This document shows positions 47,207 through 60,900 of a stretch of DNA of 64,000 nt, one piece after another. This DNA comes from Sympetrum striolatum. Taxonomy: Eukaryota; Arthropoda; Insecta; Odonata; Libellulidae. Every line of letters starts with the position of its first letter. Position 1 is the first letter of the stretch. The stretch is taken from contig OX388351.1 in NCBI GenBank assembly GCA_947579665.1, positions 2,046,001 through 2,110,000 of the forward strand, given 5' to 3'. The notes under the pieces were generated by a model, which saw nothing but the letters and a program-made list of their open reading frames with translations, was not told the origin of the DNA and made no database searches. Made by a program: the position numbers and the translations under genes.

Positions 47207-50200
47207 TTATGAATAAAGATACCTGTAGATACATCTTTGTCATTTTCAAGGCTAGTGCAAGCGGAGACAGTATTTCAAAGGCTTTTAAACCAAGGATGTT
47301 TTACACTTGAGTCGGTTCAGCCAAAACATACCTAACACAAGGGATAATTTGTGGATATGTTTCTACTCAGTATTTCAAAAACATTGCTAGGGTTTTATTT
47401 TTTGGTCACCGTTTAAAACTGCTCTCTTCAAATTAAATCATTCTAAACGTAATAAAAGATAACCTTCACCATCTTCTGGAAGGCACTTTTAATGACCTAG
47501 CGTCGAACCTGATACAGTTTGGAAGATCATTCTCAAAGCTCAAAATTTGAAATACAGTTAAACACAAAATTGTAATTCACAAAATGGCAATTCTTCCAAA
47601 ATTCCGATAGGGTGGAGCATCTTTTGGGTAAGCCGACCACTGGGTGATGATTCATATGACGAAAAGTCATGACAATTATTATATAAATCCAAATAACCCG
47701 ATTCCAACAAAACGCTTCTAGAAAAATGAACCATTCACTTATTTAAAAATAGATTAAAAACCCCCTACTATGGCCTCGGTAGTTGCTCAAAAAGCAAAGC
47801 CAATTAACTTTTCCAAAGGTCTAAAAAGAAATTTCAAAGGTTTCGCTGAAATAATAGTACCATACGAAACAATCCGCACGCAACAATCGAGGACAACGGA
47901 ATAAACAAACGAATTTCAGATTTCTCGCGGCCGGAAAAAAGTGAACGACGATATTACCCAAATAAACAATGGCGTGGAAAGAAAGCATTGTGGTGAGACA
48001 AAGGAAAGCGTGTAGGAAAGGAGTGGAAAGTCGTAAATAATTTTTTGAGAGCCCCGCGCTCGGCGCGCATACGTGTTCCGCGCGTTCTTTTATTTCCAAC
48101 GGCGAGTTTGATGCCTGCCTAAGTATAAACAAGTCATCCGATTAGCTTTTTTATTAGGGGTCGTTTCCATAAAAAAAACATTGCGGAAGGCGTAGAGGCC
48201 GATCCGTAAATCTGATAAGGGGACCCGTTTCGTTTACTATTGTCATCGGCGCATTATTTGTTTTTCAATGAGAATCCGCCCTGTTCTTTCCACTGTCGAG
48301 TTGATGTCGACAGCTGCTCTTTCACTTTCTTCAAAGTTTCCCATTAAAGCCTTTGACACGCGCTACGTAAATCTAGATGAAAGATAGGATTAAAAGAGTG
48401 ACGTGTATTCGCTCCCACGTGCGGGATTTACGCTCCGAATTTAGCCTAGTGCCAATCAAATATAGCCTATCTATCCGTGAGAAAGACATGTTTCGATGCA
48501 TGATTTAATATTCGCCATTACGCTGCATGAATGATCTCCAATGATGGACCCAATAGAAGAAGTATTTTCCGAAACAGAAACGTGCTTGAAATGTCATCGA
48601 GAGGTCTTCTAATCCGAAAAACAATAAAGTGAAAAACAAAGAAAAATGTAAAGAATATTATATAACTATTATAACCACACAAGGATATAACTATTCTATA
48701 AATATATATTTTAAAATTTCAGCATAAACTGCTGGACGGTTTTAATGTTTAAAGTTTAAACCCACACACGATTTTTTTAACGTCTGTGTAACTACACATT
48801 GTTAGTTTTTATTTAAATACACATTCCATCCTAAAGCAAACGTTTCTATATATTTCTTCGATACATAAAAAATTACAGTAGTCCTGGGAATTAAATTTAT
48901 TTCATACGATTTCTGCTCCCGTCAACTACTCCATCAATTGAAACTAATTACCAACTGAAAAGATAAGGCACAAAAGAGAATAAAGTATATTCAAAAGTGT
49001 CTATCTGCTTAAAAGAAAAGTAATTACCATATTAGTTACAAGTCTCATTAAAGTGAAACTAAGCCAAATATCCTTTGAAAATACTAGCGATTAAAAAGAT
49101 AAAATCGGCCTTTTAAATAAATCAATTTGGAGGTTAAAGAATATTTTTCAATCTTTATATAATAAATATTATTTGCTTTTTACCATGGAATATGCTGACT
49201 TGTTCATCACTCTGAAATCAGTTTCTAAAACAAGGTAGCAAATTGGCTACTATTGCATGGAATATCCGAAAGTATCACGCAAATGATCACTATAACAATT
49301 TCATCATAGCTTTAAAAGTCAACTTAAATAAAAACTCAGTCTTTTAAGTATTGAATCCATTAAATTATCCACTTAGTTTTCTGCTAAGGTAAAAAACAGC
49401 GTACTTAATATCAAAAAGTGATGGAACTCTTTTTCCTTCATCTGAACGATAAAGGAAAGATACTCCAGTTCGGTACATCTAGGAGAAACGTCTGACAACA
49501 AAAAAATGGAAGATAGCAAACAAGAGGGTGTGTACGGGTAAGAATGTAACATTGATTACTTCGTAACGGTTTATTAAATCCCATTTTTTTCCATTTACTT
49601 AGTTCAACATTGTGTATAATAAGTTTCCAAAGACTGGTAATAATTATAAAAATAATCACGGATTAATAATTTCTTATGGAAGTTAATGATGCTAGTAGAA
49701 AAATGGATATTAATGAAGTGATAAAAGAGACCACCAAAAGGATCCCAAATAGGTATCATATTTATCAGGAAGATACTATCATTACAGCATTTAAAGATAA
49801 TTTTCATAAAAAATGCTTTCCTTATGTAATACTAACAAATTTAATCGAATACATTAATCTCTCATACTCAATAAAAGTATTGCCAAAATAACGGCGGATA
49901 ATCCATGCGATTAAGTGACGAACATATTTTCAGTGATTAAGTTATGGCCAATGATCAAAAGGAATGCCAACTTTGTAATTGTATTAAAGTAACGTTATTT
50001 AGAAGAGGAAACCAAGCTAGTAAATATCCACATCACGATCAATTACGCATTAGAATTTGAATTTAAAGTTTAGTTACATAAAATGCATTTATTTGCTATC
50101 GAGACAGCTTTTCGCCTCTTCAAGGACTTCTTTAACAGATAAAAGCCACAAATCCCAAAAAGTGCTTCAGAATTGTAGAATTTCGAGCTAATTGACGCGC

Positions 50201-51122
50201 CTGTTATCCTTTCAGAGTACTCTTACAATAATCCTTAAAGTTTCACCATCACAGTTATTCGTCGACGAAGAGAATGTCTCAACGAGAGAGACTATCACAA
50301 CCGTCAGCTCCGATGGTCACCTGCCCCAGAAAGCATTAGCGCCATTAAAAGCATAACAAATGTGTGGACTCCTAACTAGAACATCTAAATAACAGCTAGC
50401 CGAAACATAGAGAGCGCTATGACAAATAAAATTCCACGCCGAGTTTCAAATGATTTCTGCTCCGTCACTGCAGAGGACGCCGTCCTCGACCGATAACCGG
50501 GAAAAAACGAAGCAGCCTCAGCATACGTTTTGACACCGCCCGCAAGAATTCTCCGCCTCGTTGGAGCTCCCAAATACCGAAAATGTCACTTGGCGAGCGT
50601 TTTTATTCGGACAGGATGACCGGTCCCCCTTTTCCGGTAAGATACGGATGAAATATTAAATGCAAAATTCGTGTACGCCGAGTTCATCCGTCGCACGAAA
50701 CTTATGGCCTTTTCAAGAGATATGGAGGCAGTCGGGTCGCGTACACGTTATACAGGTTTGCTGAGATAATAAACGAAATTAACGTTATGTTTTAAAAATG
50801 GGTTCTCGGATGCCAGCCAAATGGAACGCTGAGAGGTAATGATTGTGTTAGAGTTTTTCGCAGCGGACGAGATGAATTAATATTTAAAGCATTCCGACAG
50901 AATGGGGAGCGTGAGCGTCATGCCAATGCTTCCATATAAAATCCTTCTCGAATATTACGGTTTTAATTCATTTCTTATGCATCTAACCATCTCTTTCGAT
51001 CCAATATTCCTTTCCTGTACTTAATTCATATGAGAAACATGAATTCAGAAATGGAAATCATTAGTACGTAATAACGTCCACGTAATGAAAACAGTATTAG
51101 TTTAGAAAGGGTATTAGACATG
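47207..51122. other. Unassigned noncoding DNA
   Basis: No gene recognised. GC-richer islands lie at about 47,930-48,480 and 50,240-50,720. The 103-codon minus-strand frame at 47,821-48,132 and the overlapping frames at 49,438-49,891 carry no known motif. Confidence 0.6.
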
Positions 51123-51377
51123 TTATAATAATAATAGTAATAATAATAATGCCGTGTTTCTTGGGCGAATTTTAGCCCTATGAAGGCTATTCCTCCAATT
51201 AAATCCTTCTCTTAATGTTATTCATTTTTTTGCATTTTATTTTTTATTAATATCACGCACACACACAACATACACAGACAACCATTCCCTAACCGGAAAA
51301 ATCCGTTTAGCCGGGATTCGAAGCCGGGACCGTGAGGTTGGAGCGTTGGCACGTCAACCACTCCGCCGCTACGGCCT
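51123..51377 (-). mobile_element. tRNA-derived SINE
   Basis: Read on the minus strand, the head starts GGCCGTAGCGGCGGAGTGG (near 51,377), containing an A-box-like GCGGCGGAGTGGTTGACG. About 35 bp later comes a B-box-like GGCTTCGAATCCCGG (51,311-51,325). The body contains a (GT)n block (51,255-51,275 on the plus strand as CACACA) and a GGGCTAAAATTCGCCCAAG segment, and the 3' end is an ATT/TTA run (51,123-51,150). An internal Pol III promoter plus a simple-repeat tail makes a SINE the best reading. It encodes nothing and would depend on a partner LINE. A target duplication was not seen. Confidence 0.75.
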
Positions 51378-54300
51378 GTATCTATACACTGGTAAGGTAT
51401 TCGAATTAGCTTTTCTCATATACACTAAATATAAATTAATAAATAACAATTCTAACTATAGCATACGCTAAATGAAACAGAATTTTGCGATCTTTCACTG
51501 CCAGATATTGATTTTTGAAACATAGCATTTTTACTTGTGTTTACGAAAATTTTCCGATTTCTGATATTAATCTTGATTTATAGAATAATCTTTGAGATTC
51601 CAAGTACAATATTATTTCTCTTAAGAGATACAGTATATACTCCAAGGTGATTATAAGGGAAAGTATTTACAAATATTTTTCCTTGTTAATATTTATACTT
51701 ATATTTATATCTGTACCATTTGTTCCCTTACTGTTATGATTCATTGGTATTGGTCAAATTGACTGTTTTTCAATCGCATTGAAATAAATAAAAAATAAAG
51801 TATGATTACAATCTCAACTAAAAATTTCACACCGTTGGAACTCAACCTAAGTAGTTTTGATCTAATACATGTTTTGGTAAACAGAATAAATCAGAGACGA
51901 CAAAATAATTGCCAAGTCGTCCATTCATATTTATACTATTTGTTTTTACCATTTCAAAATAATATTTCATGCATCAAATATAATTATTGATTGCAAATAA
52001 CAATCTACGAATTTGTTGGTTATCATAGAATAGTTTACAGTTACACGATAAGTATTTCAGTTACTTTCATGAATTTCATGCGAGTTGCTATTGTCATTAG
52101 CGTTTATTTAATCCATTTTTACTGAATCTTCCGATTGAATGGTGGAAGAAATTCTGAATTACAATTTTCAATCATTCAGTAATAGACCTCAAAAGCCTAA
52201 GTATGCCAATAGATATAATATCACTAAAGTTCTAACAATACTTCATCTAATATAAATTTCCTTTCATAACGAGTGAAAATTGCTTCTAAATGCAAGCAAA
52301 CAACCTTCTAAACTTTGAAACTAAAATCACTAATTGAAGAGGCCACCGTTTCAACAAACACACATTTCAACTTTCCCAATATTAATTGAAATTGATATAC
52401 TCGTCTCCAGAAGGTCGACCCATATTTGCATAAAATATTTCTGAAGCGAGAATTCCATTCGGATGACCACTTCGCCTCGTTAATGCATTTGCCTAAACGT
52501 ACATTGTTTGAAAGCACCGGATTTGAATGGATGGGTTTTTACGAGCAAGTACTCCTTTTGGAAAGATATGCGTTATGAGGAAATGAAGGAACATGCGGAT
52601 ATCTTTGGAAAGTATTTTTAAACTCAAGAAGGAAACTTCTGCTTTCAAGATTTGGAATCTAACCTTTAAATTTTCAAATTTTATATTTGGCACAAAAGGA
52701 TGGATGAAAAACGAGATCTAGCGGGATTTCCTTTTGAGGTATCTTTATTCACCAATAAGGAGATTTTTAGGCATATCTAATGTTTAATATCTATTGAAAA
52801 TTTATAATCGAAGCATTGATGTCTGAAAATTTCTTGACAGAGACAATAGTGAGTCTCACTTATTTATGAAGAATATAGTTTTTGTTACCTTTAGAGGATT
52901 GAATTGCGTGATTAAGTGGGTGCCATGATACAAAAAGTTTTATAATCATTTATTGAAGAGGAAAGTGAGCTGTTTTGTAATATAATCTATTAACAAAATT
53001 AACAATTAATTGCTTTTTTCTAATAATAACATTAATTATAAATTAGTTAGATATTTGTATTCATATAATATACCCTTTATAATGAAACAGCTGTTACAAT
53101 TAATAGATCCATATTAATCCGATCGAATCAATGTCGGGATATCAGTTTTGTCAAGTTTGCAAGTTATCGCCAATGTTATTAAAGCAAATATTAAAAAATG
53201 AAACAATTAATTCTTTCGTGAAATATAGACATTTTGCAGTGACTCTGTTATTATTAAGTTCCACAACAAGGGCGGAGATCATTCCACAAATTCATTTCCT
53301 CAGTATTAGAAAAACAGCAAACACAGAATTTTTTGTATCGCAGCTAATGCAATTTAATGCTTCACATTACGATGAACAAAGGTATAGGAAATTACTCCGG
53401 AGGTAAGTAACACCAACTTATACATGTTTGTAAAGTACGTAGCCACGAAGATAGCGTATACCTCATCCCATTTCACATTAGCTACCAAAAGCTGGTAGAG
53501 GGGAATGAGGCTAAGAAGAAATGATGAGGAGTGAAGCAGTGTGCTTTTCTCAGGGAGACAGAATTCTAAAAGCGTAATATCTCCACATAAGTTAAGCACA
53601 GTGACTTCACGAATTTACGACTTTTCTTAAAATTCCATAACGAGAGACCTTAATTACTGTTACAATTCAGCTACTTCAGTAGATTTCATTTTATCAAAGC
53701 CATGAACAAGACTTAAATTAAATGAAAGATACATTTTCTCCTTCCAGTAACAAAAGGCAAAGGAAACATATTTTATTCGACAGATTATGCTAGCAGTACC
53801 CCTACATATCTGCAAGCTGAAATACCTGACTTCTTCCATGTGCATGTCATCCACGGCGTGTCGAAGTGAAACCTGTGCACAAATTTTCGCACCACTCCAA
53901 ATCGCTTCTTTGTACAACACAACGCTCATTTGATGGTTAAAGGGGGAGATATAGAATCAATTAAGCCAATAAACCAAACACTGTTCCCCTTAAAAGTATC
54001 TGGAGCCGTCGTCACGGCCATTTTATAATCCGCCATCCGTCGCAGATTCCCACGCTTATTTTTGGTGGGAATCTTGTCCGTACAATTCGCTCTCCCATTA
54101 ATTATATGGAACATCGAAGAGGCCGCACCTCTGCACGCCCACCCACGCACGCTGCGGACGCTTTTCCAACTAATCTTCACCGTGTGTCAATCATTTTCTC
54201 TTGGGTCTAACCCGAGAAATATTTAGGTCGTCACTAGGAACGGCTAATAGAGAAGCAGGCTCATTCTAATAAGTTGTTGGGAGGGAAAAATTCAAGCCTA

Positions 54301-54837
54301 GAAGAATATTTTACCTGTACTTTCGTGCTATTGCCACTTGCAAATTATCGCTATGCCGATGATATTCACTTCTAATTTCATGCATAAATATTTTAATAGC
54401 ACTGTGATTCGTAAAAACAAACCTCACAATTCGGAACAGCTCTACTTTAATGACCCCGCCTGTTATGCCTTAGTAAGTCAAAATATTTCATATTATAATT
54501 TATATTGCACATAAAACATAATTGTTTAGATGATATATTTTCTATTTTCCGTTGATTGAAGTGTGAGATGCGTTTTCTGTCCAGTTTTCTTTATAGGTTG
54601 ACTACTGTTATCAGAGGAAGACCAAGGAAAGTAACTCCTGGCATTTTCCCATGATTGCACATAAACACAGGGAGTTTACGGGTACGGAGTTAATTGTACA
54701 GATGCAGAAATGAGATTATGGCAGGTGCAACAAGAACTAATAGAGGCTATAAATAAAAAAATATACTAAGAAAGTTTCATTAAGTTGTTCTTGCTGCATT
54801 GTTTAAAGTCCTTCGATGGCTTAGTTAACTTCTTACA
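51378..54837. other. Unassigned noncoding DNA
   Basis: No gene recognised. The longest frames (91 codons at 53,131-53,406 plus, 89 at 53,660-53,929 minus, 84 at 53,926-54,180 minus) have no recognisable domain. A GC-richer island covers about 53,880-54,190. Confidence 0.6.
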
Positions 54838-54917
54838 TGGGTTCCCACCGGGAATCGAACCTGCAATGGCTTCCACCGGAGCCGAATACGCTGCCAACTT
54901 GGTTTTTTGGGAGCCCC
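54838..54917 (-). repeat. tRNA-like sequence (SINE head or pseudogene)
   Basis: On the minus strand: GGGGCTCCC at the start, GTTGGCAGCGTATTCGG in A-box position, GGTTCGATTCCCGG as a clear B box, and GGGAACCC closing an acceptor-like stem that pairs with the start apart from one base. The D-arm region is A-rich and does not fold well. This is more likely a SINE head or tRNA-derived pseudogene than a working tRNA. Confidence 0.5.
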
Positions 54918-57900
54918 TATTTCATTAGTCCCGCTACAAGTGATAAACAAGTACCGAAAATTTCCAAAATGCAACCATACATATTTTTATAAATTTTTAG
55001 TAGTAGTATTTTGGTTTGAGGGTGCGTCAACAACTAGGGTTATTAAATTTTTATTTTTACTATTTAATTATGTAAGCGAAAAGATCTACTGCTAAATAAT
55101 ATGGCCCAAATTTGGATATGCCATCTGGAAAACAAATAAACAAACAGCACTTCGAGCTACAAGTAAGTATAAGTAGGGAGAGCGATTTATTTGTCCGAGC
55201 AAAGTATAACATATTTGCTGAAGCCAACGAATAAGGATTTTTTATCTTGAGGATTTTTTGTTTTCAGTTCCCACATGTCATAAGCAATACTTTCGATATC
55301 TACCCCATTAAAAAAAGTGATAAAAACAAATGAAATATAAAGCATACAAATATAATGTATACATAAAAGACTCTATTCCAAAAACTGAATATACTTCGGC
55401 ATACTTGTACATAAAAACGAATTTTCCTGCATAATATTTACACTTATAATATGTAGTAACCCAATGTTTAACCAACACGATGAAGAAAAAGGATCGAATT
55501 ACTGCAAGGTAATACAAAAATAATATACAGGGTTTTGTAGATCTACTCTGGAGAAATCAAAAAACACTGATTTAGAGGGTGATATGGAGAATTAGAAGTA
55601 CGCACACAATATTTCTTAAGATAATCTACCTAACATGCTCACTAAAAATACTTAGAATCATCATGTTAGAGTTGAAGAACCTGTGTTGACTCCACGATTC
55701 TTAACTTATCAATGAATAGAAGATCGTATTGAAGATGTCGCAAAGATGTAGCCAATGAAACAGGATATTATATGAGGACAGATTTTTACCAAATTGCGTA
55801 ATACGTCATCTTTAAAGTTGAAAGCCTAAATTTTGACGTAGGGTTGAGTTTGACAACAAAGAATGTTTTCCTACATAGTTAATGAATTCGTATCTACTTT
55901 ATTTTCTCATCTTTTACATGACTTCCAATGTATATCAATAAATTAATATGAACTATAGCACCTAATTGACCTCTAATCGTCGGAGATGTTCCTAAATCCG
56001 CCGCCCGTTAAATTTTAGAAAAAATATTTATGAATGTTTATTGTTAAATTATCATCTTCATTAATAATATGTCATATTGAATGCTATATTTGAATACATT
56101 ATAATACCAGGCACATGTAAGGATATAGATGTTGAAGGTAAAATGTGATATTTTTCGACAAGTGAAGTTGAAAATTACCCAGTCTAAAAATTTTAAAGAA
56201 TTTTAAACGTGAAAGAAAAAATGAAAATAAGCCATTACCTCAAGAGGAAACAATGAAAAAAATTGGTATACACAAGCAACATGAAATATATTTTAACAAG
56301 AAAAGGAAAAAAATTAATGTTTGGGGTCTAATTTAACCCCAGTTGCCCGTTTAAAGCATTGCGCGAAAATCAAATCAGATGATAGAAAGGTAAAAAATGT
56401 AACCGAGGTATAAAGTACGTACAGAGGGGAGGAGGAATGTCGGGGAGTTTGACCTTGATCCGCCCAATTTGATGATGACGTCCTCATCGAAGTTCCTTTG
56501 TTCACCGCAGCCCCACTACCGCCACGTCATCCCAAGAGTATGGCCATTGGCGCCCATTGTTCGCTGCGACTTCATAATCCCAGCGGAAAAGGGCGTCAAA
56601 CCATCTCAATGGATCGCCTTTAGTTTTCAGCCTCCCTTTTTTCGCTCTCGAACTTTATGGATATTTACGGCTCTCCGTCTCTCACGAAACGCTCCAGCGA
56701 ATCCCGCTCTCTTTGAATGCTCCTGCGATGAATTCCGGTCAGTTAATTCATCCTCTCGTTCCATCTCATTAAAACGAGTGCGCCACGTTGAGACTACGTC
56801 TCGCGAACTTTTTTTGAAAGGCTCCAATTTTTGCGGTGCTCTTTCGGTATCGACTGAAATGGGTTGGTTTAGTTCCGAGGGATATTCGCTACGCCGTTGT
56901 TCATCGAATTTCATACTTTTTTAGCGAATTAAAAATGGTAATGAATACAAAATATTATCGATTTGATATATTAATGAAGAAATGTTTATTCAACAGTGAA
57001 GTTGAATATTTATTTTAGTTGCTTTATAGATTTAAATTCAGTTTAATTTGTAGGCTGGAACGTCGCTCAAGATAGAAAACTCTAGCAGGATGCATTGTAA
57101 ACTATGATATTTGAAATAATAATTATAAAAATAAAATTATTAAAATTTCACCTAACATTAGCAAGGTAAAACTATTAATGATACTTCAATAGTTATCTTA
57201 ATCGATATTTCAAAAGACAAACAACACAAGGCTTCAAACACGTTTAATTAATCTTAACAATATAAGTATAATGCGGTGAGCTACAGATAACATCTAAAGT
57301 TGAATCGAAACTCGATATTCTTACATAACTTTTCCAAATTACTAAAGCGCATTTGTCTGCGAAGTAAAAATTGCTGCCAATAAATGCCAAAAATCATTTA
57401 TGTTCACCCGTTGCCTCGACGCTCTGTTTCGTTTGTTACACACTTAAACACAGGAATAGATTCTCTTCGATCTGTTGTGAAAGTAAGATATGATATAATT
57501 GCACCTATTAGTAATACATTTGTATCGAACAAACTAAATTTTATGGAAAACTGTCTCAATCCAATAAGAAAAAACTTTGAGGCTCATCAGATGTAGTTTA
57601 CCAGCAATTAAATTCGTTGACGATATTTTTCGAAACTATTATAAAAATAAAGTATTTCTGTGGATATGGTAACGATTTTTCTTTTATCTAACAGTGGAAT
57701 ATCCTTGTAGAACTTGAAAGAGTAAAGATTTATTTTTGTAGCACGATTATAAAATTAACTATACACGCAAAAATCGTTACTCGTAACACTCGGAGTCTTT
57801 CAACACGGTTGGCGTTAACGCCTTTAACAAGAATCGATAAGGTACTTAAATTTTTATGGAACATAACCCGTGATATTTTATGGTCCAATGAAATCCAATA

Positions 57901-60900
57901 GCTGATTATTACTAAAATTTCGAGCGTATGTTCTGTGATTAAGCTTCTGCTGTGCTATCAGCTTTTCTGTTCACTCACTAAAGTTCGTTCAGATAGATCA
58001 GCACATACCAGAAGAAACGGTCTCATAGCAAAAAATTCCTGTCCTACAAGAAATTTATTATTGGCGCATATATCATAAAAATCTCTTCTCACTTACAAAT
58101 AAATAAGAATTGATAGACATAACACGGATAAATATGTATTAGATATCTATTTATTTACAAAAACCATGCAAATCTAACACCATAGAAGGATTGATTTGTT
58201 TCATGTGTTTTCACATTCCTCAGACCGATTTTATTTTAGTATCGTGAGGTGAATTCAAAAGTAATGATTATTAGTAACGCAAAGATAATAATACTATTTA
58301 ATATCCTAGATATTGGCGCGAATGCTTTTAGGCTTTAGGGCGCCTTTTTTAAACAATTTACTATATGCAGCATACGTGAGCAACATTGGAAAGCACTCAC
58401 TGAGAACAGCTTGAAAAGGACGATACCAATGTTAGCAAAATGTCAGATTGTCTCACTCCTTTATTTTGAGTAATGACTTTTGTGGAGCTGCAGCAATAAA
58501 TCAATCAGAATTTCCAACTAACCTTTCACGTGTGACGCTGGATTTGTTTTTAAGTCATATTTTCTCATAAACTGTTACTGAAATTCCATTTTAAGATAAA
58601 ATATTAAACCGTTGATTTCTCCATTGTAGCATGGTTAAAAAGCAAATAACTGAAGGCAAAGATTCGATCAAAGTCAATGTCGTCATTGATAGAATTTATA
58701 CTGAATTGATTATTGTAAACTTAGTTTAGATTCTACACATTGAGGTAAACGAGTTTCATTCACACGTCAATATTTTCCAGCATGTAGTCAACTGTGGTCG
58801 ATCACTCTAAGAAACTGGTGTTGGTGATACGAATTAGGATACCTTTATAAGATAATACGCAATAATCCGTTCTTGCGTTCCGTAAGTATAAAGAGCTTAG
58901 TAATTCGAATTAGTATCAATTGAAAAACAATAAACATATACCTGCATGAGAAATTGCTTCCCTTTAACATAAACTAACATTAATTTTCTTTCAATTATTA
59001 GTAAATATATAAAATGAGACAATGACTTTTTAAAAAGTTACAAATAAAACGGACATGGATAATTTAATGTTTGCATCTAGGATCATTCCAAGGAATATCA
59101 GCTACCTAACGGGTCTAAAGGTGGTGGGGCACGATCCCGAGTCTTCCGCTTTCCCGAGCTACTATTCAAGCTATTGAAGATAATTCAGTCATACTGTTAA
59201 CGAGACGTTGCCCTTACCTACAAAGTCTCCCAAAATATGTTTGAATGTTATGGCAAGTTAGCTTCATCGAAAAGAGCAACCGCCCCGAAACTGGAAAATC
59301 CTGCCTCAAGTCAAGGAAAGTCCAATGTCCATTGGAAATGAAAATTGCAATAACTAAATCTTAATCTGATTTTGAAAGTAAATTTTAATGCATACGACCT
59401 GGGTAGTATTTTTTTATTATTTTTGAGCTTTATTAATGACACCTAATCAAGCGTTGAATTTTAGTTCCAATGATGAGCAATTTTTCACACATATTTCATC
59501 AACGTACTAATTGATGATTTTAATAATTAGCGAATGAAGTAATTGGTGAAGAAATTAAAGAGTCCAAATATCATTGCCATAAAAATTAATATTTACTACA
59601 ATGTTCATATTCAATGTGCGTATTCACGCAATCTATTTAAGAACACATGCAAATTCAATGGTTTTTTTTTTCGAGTAACGTTCATCTTTTAAAAGTCTTT
59701 TTGAGCATTAATATTTCCTCGAATGTGGAAAAATGAGTAAAAGAAGGTTCTCAGGTAGTCGTCGATATTGGCGAAGAAGACGGGCGGAAAATTACGGCGT
59801 TGGGCTTAAGCCTCGAAGACATTGAATACTACTTTTCTTCCTCAATGAAGTGATGGGAACAGTAGGCAAACAGCCTTTCTGCGGAGCTAATACTCCTTAA
59901 GGGCCCTTTAAAGGGAATTCGGCCGGAATTGGCGCAGTCTATGATATCAGCCGAGAGTTTAACGAATAGAAAGCGGCCCCAATAGAATGATTAATTAGAT
60001 TAAAGCTTCACCGATAGAGGCAATAAAGTGAATTTCTAAAATGTTGCATGGCCGGAATTTTAAATAAATAACTCTCCTGAAAGCTACCATTTAAATGAAA
60101 CAGAACTAAGAAAATGCTTAAGATGTGTGAAAAACTATCTGAAATATTAAACATTTTGGCATTTATACCAGGCTGTTGAAATATAAAATATTTTGCATTT
60201 TCGTAAAAAAAATGTTAAACTAGTTCATTAATGTTCGCAAGTTGTATACCATTACTTTATTCGTGATTTAAATACAGTTACCCTGGCAAAAGGAAATATT
60301 TCACAATCAATAAATTTAAAAACATCATTCCCATAAAACACACAAAAAAGCTTAATTTTATCATTTGATAAGGCACAGTATCTTCAATTGAGATTAGGGT
60401 ATATAAAATAACAAAATAAAAATTAAACAAAATTAGTAACATTTAACATACAATTACTTTAATACGCAGCCAGAAACTTTCCGTCTATTCCCGATCATGA
60501 TTCAATTAGAAACCATGACGAAGACATGGTAAATGTCTTTTACAGTATAGCATAGGAAATAAATACAAAAATATAATAAATCGTGAGTACAACATTACTA
60601 TACAACGGAATAAGGCTTTCGGGATACTGGTTTGAGGCTAAATCGATAACACCCTCTGATTCTGTGCGGCATTTTAGTTTCTTAAAATTCTCCAAAGATC
60701 GACTTCTTGAAAATACTTTCAGAGAGTTGAAGGCGCGTTTTATTCAGCAAAAATTTTCACGACTAATTCCATAAATATATAATATATTCCATGGAATTAA
60801 CGCAACGTGAAGAAAAAAGAGCAATCTTAAAGTGAAGTGTAACTTTGTGGGATTCCTTTACTTTAATATAAATAATAAAACCAGGGGTAAGAGGTTAACT

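Noticed and set aside
46818..47249. 143-codon minus-strand open frame
   Set aside because: Antisense of the CR1/Jockey-type LINE C-terminus, whose plus-strand translation carries the recognisable motifs.
56469..56924. 151-codon plus-strand open frame
   Set aside because: No domain, an overlapping antisense frame of 95 codons, and composition explained by a GC-richer island.
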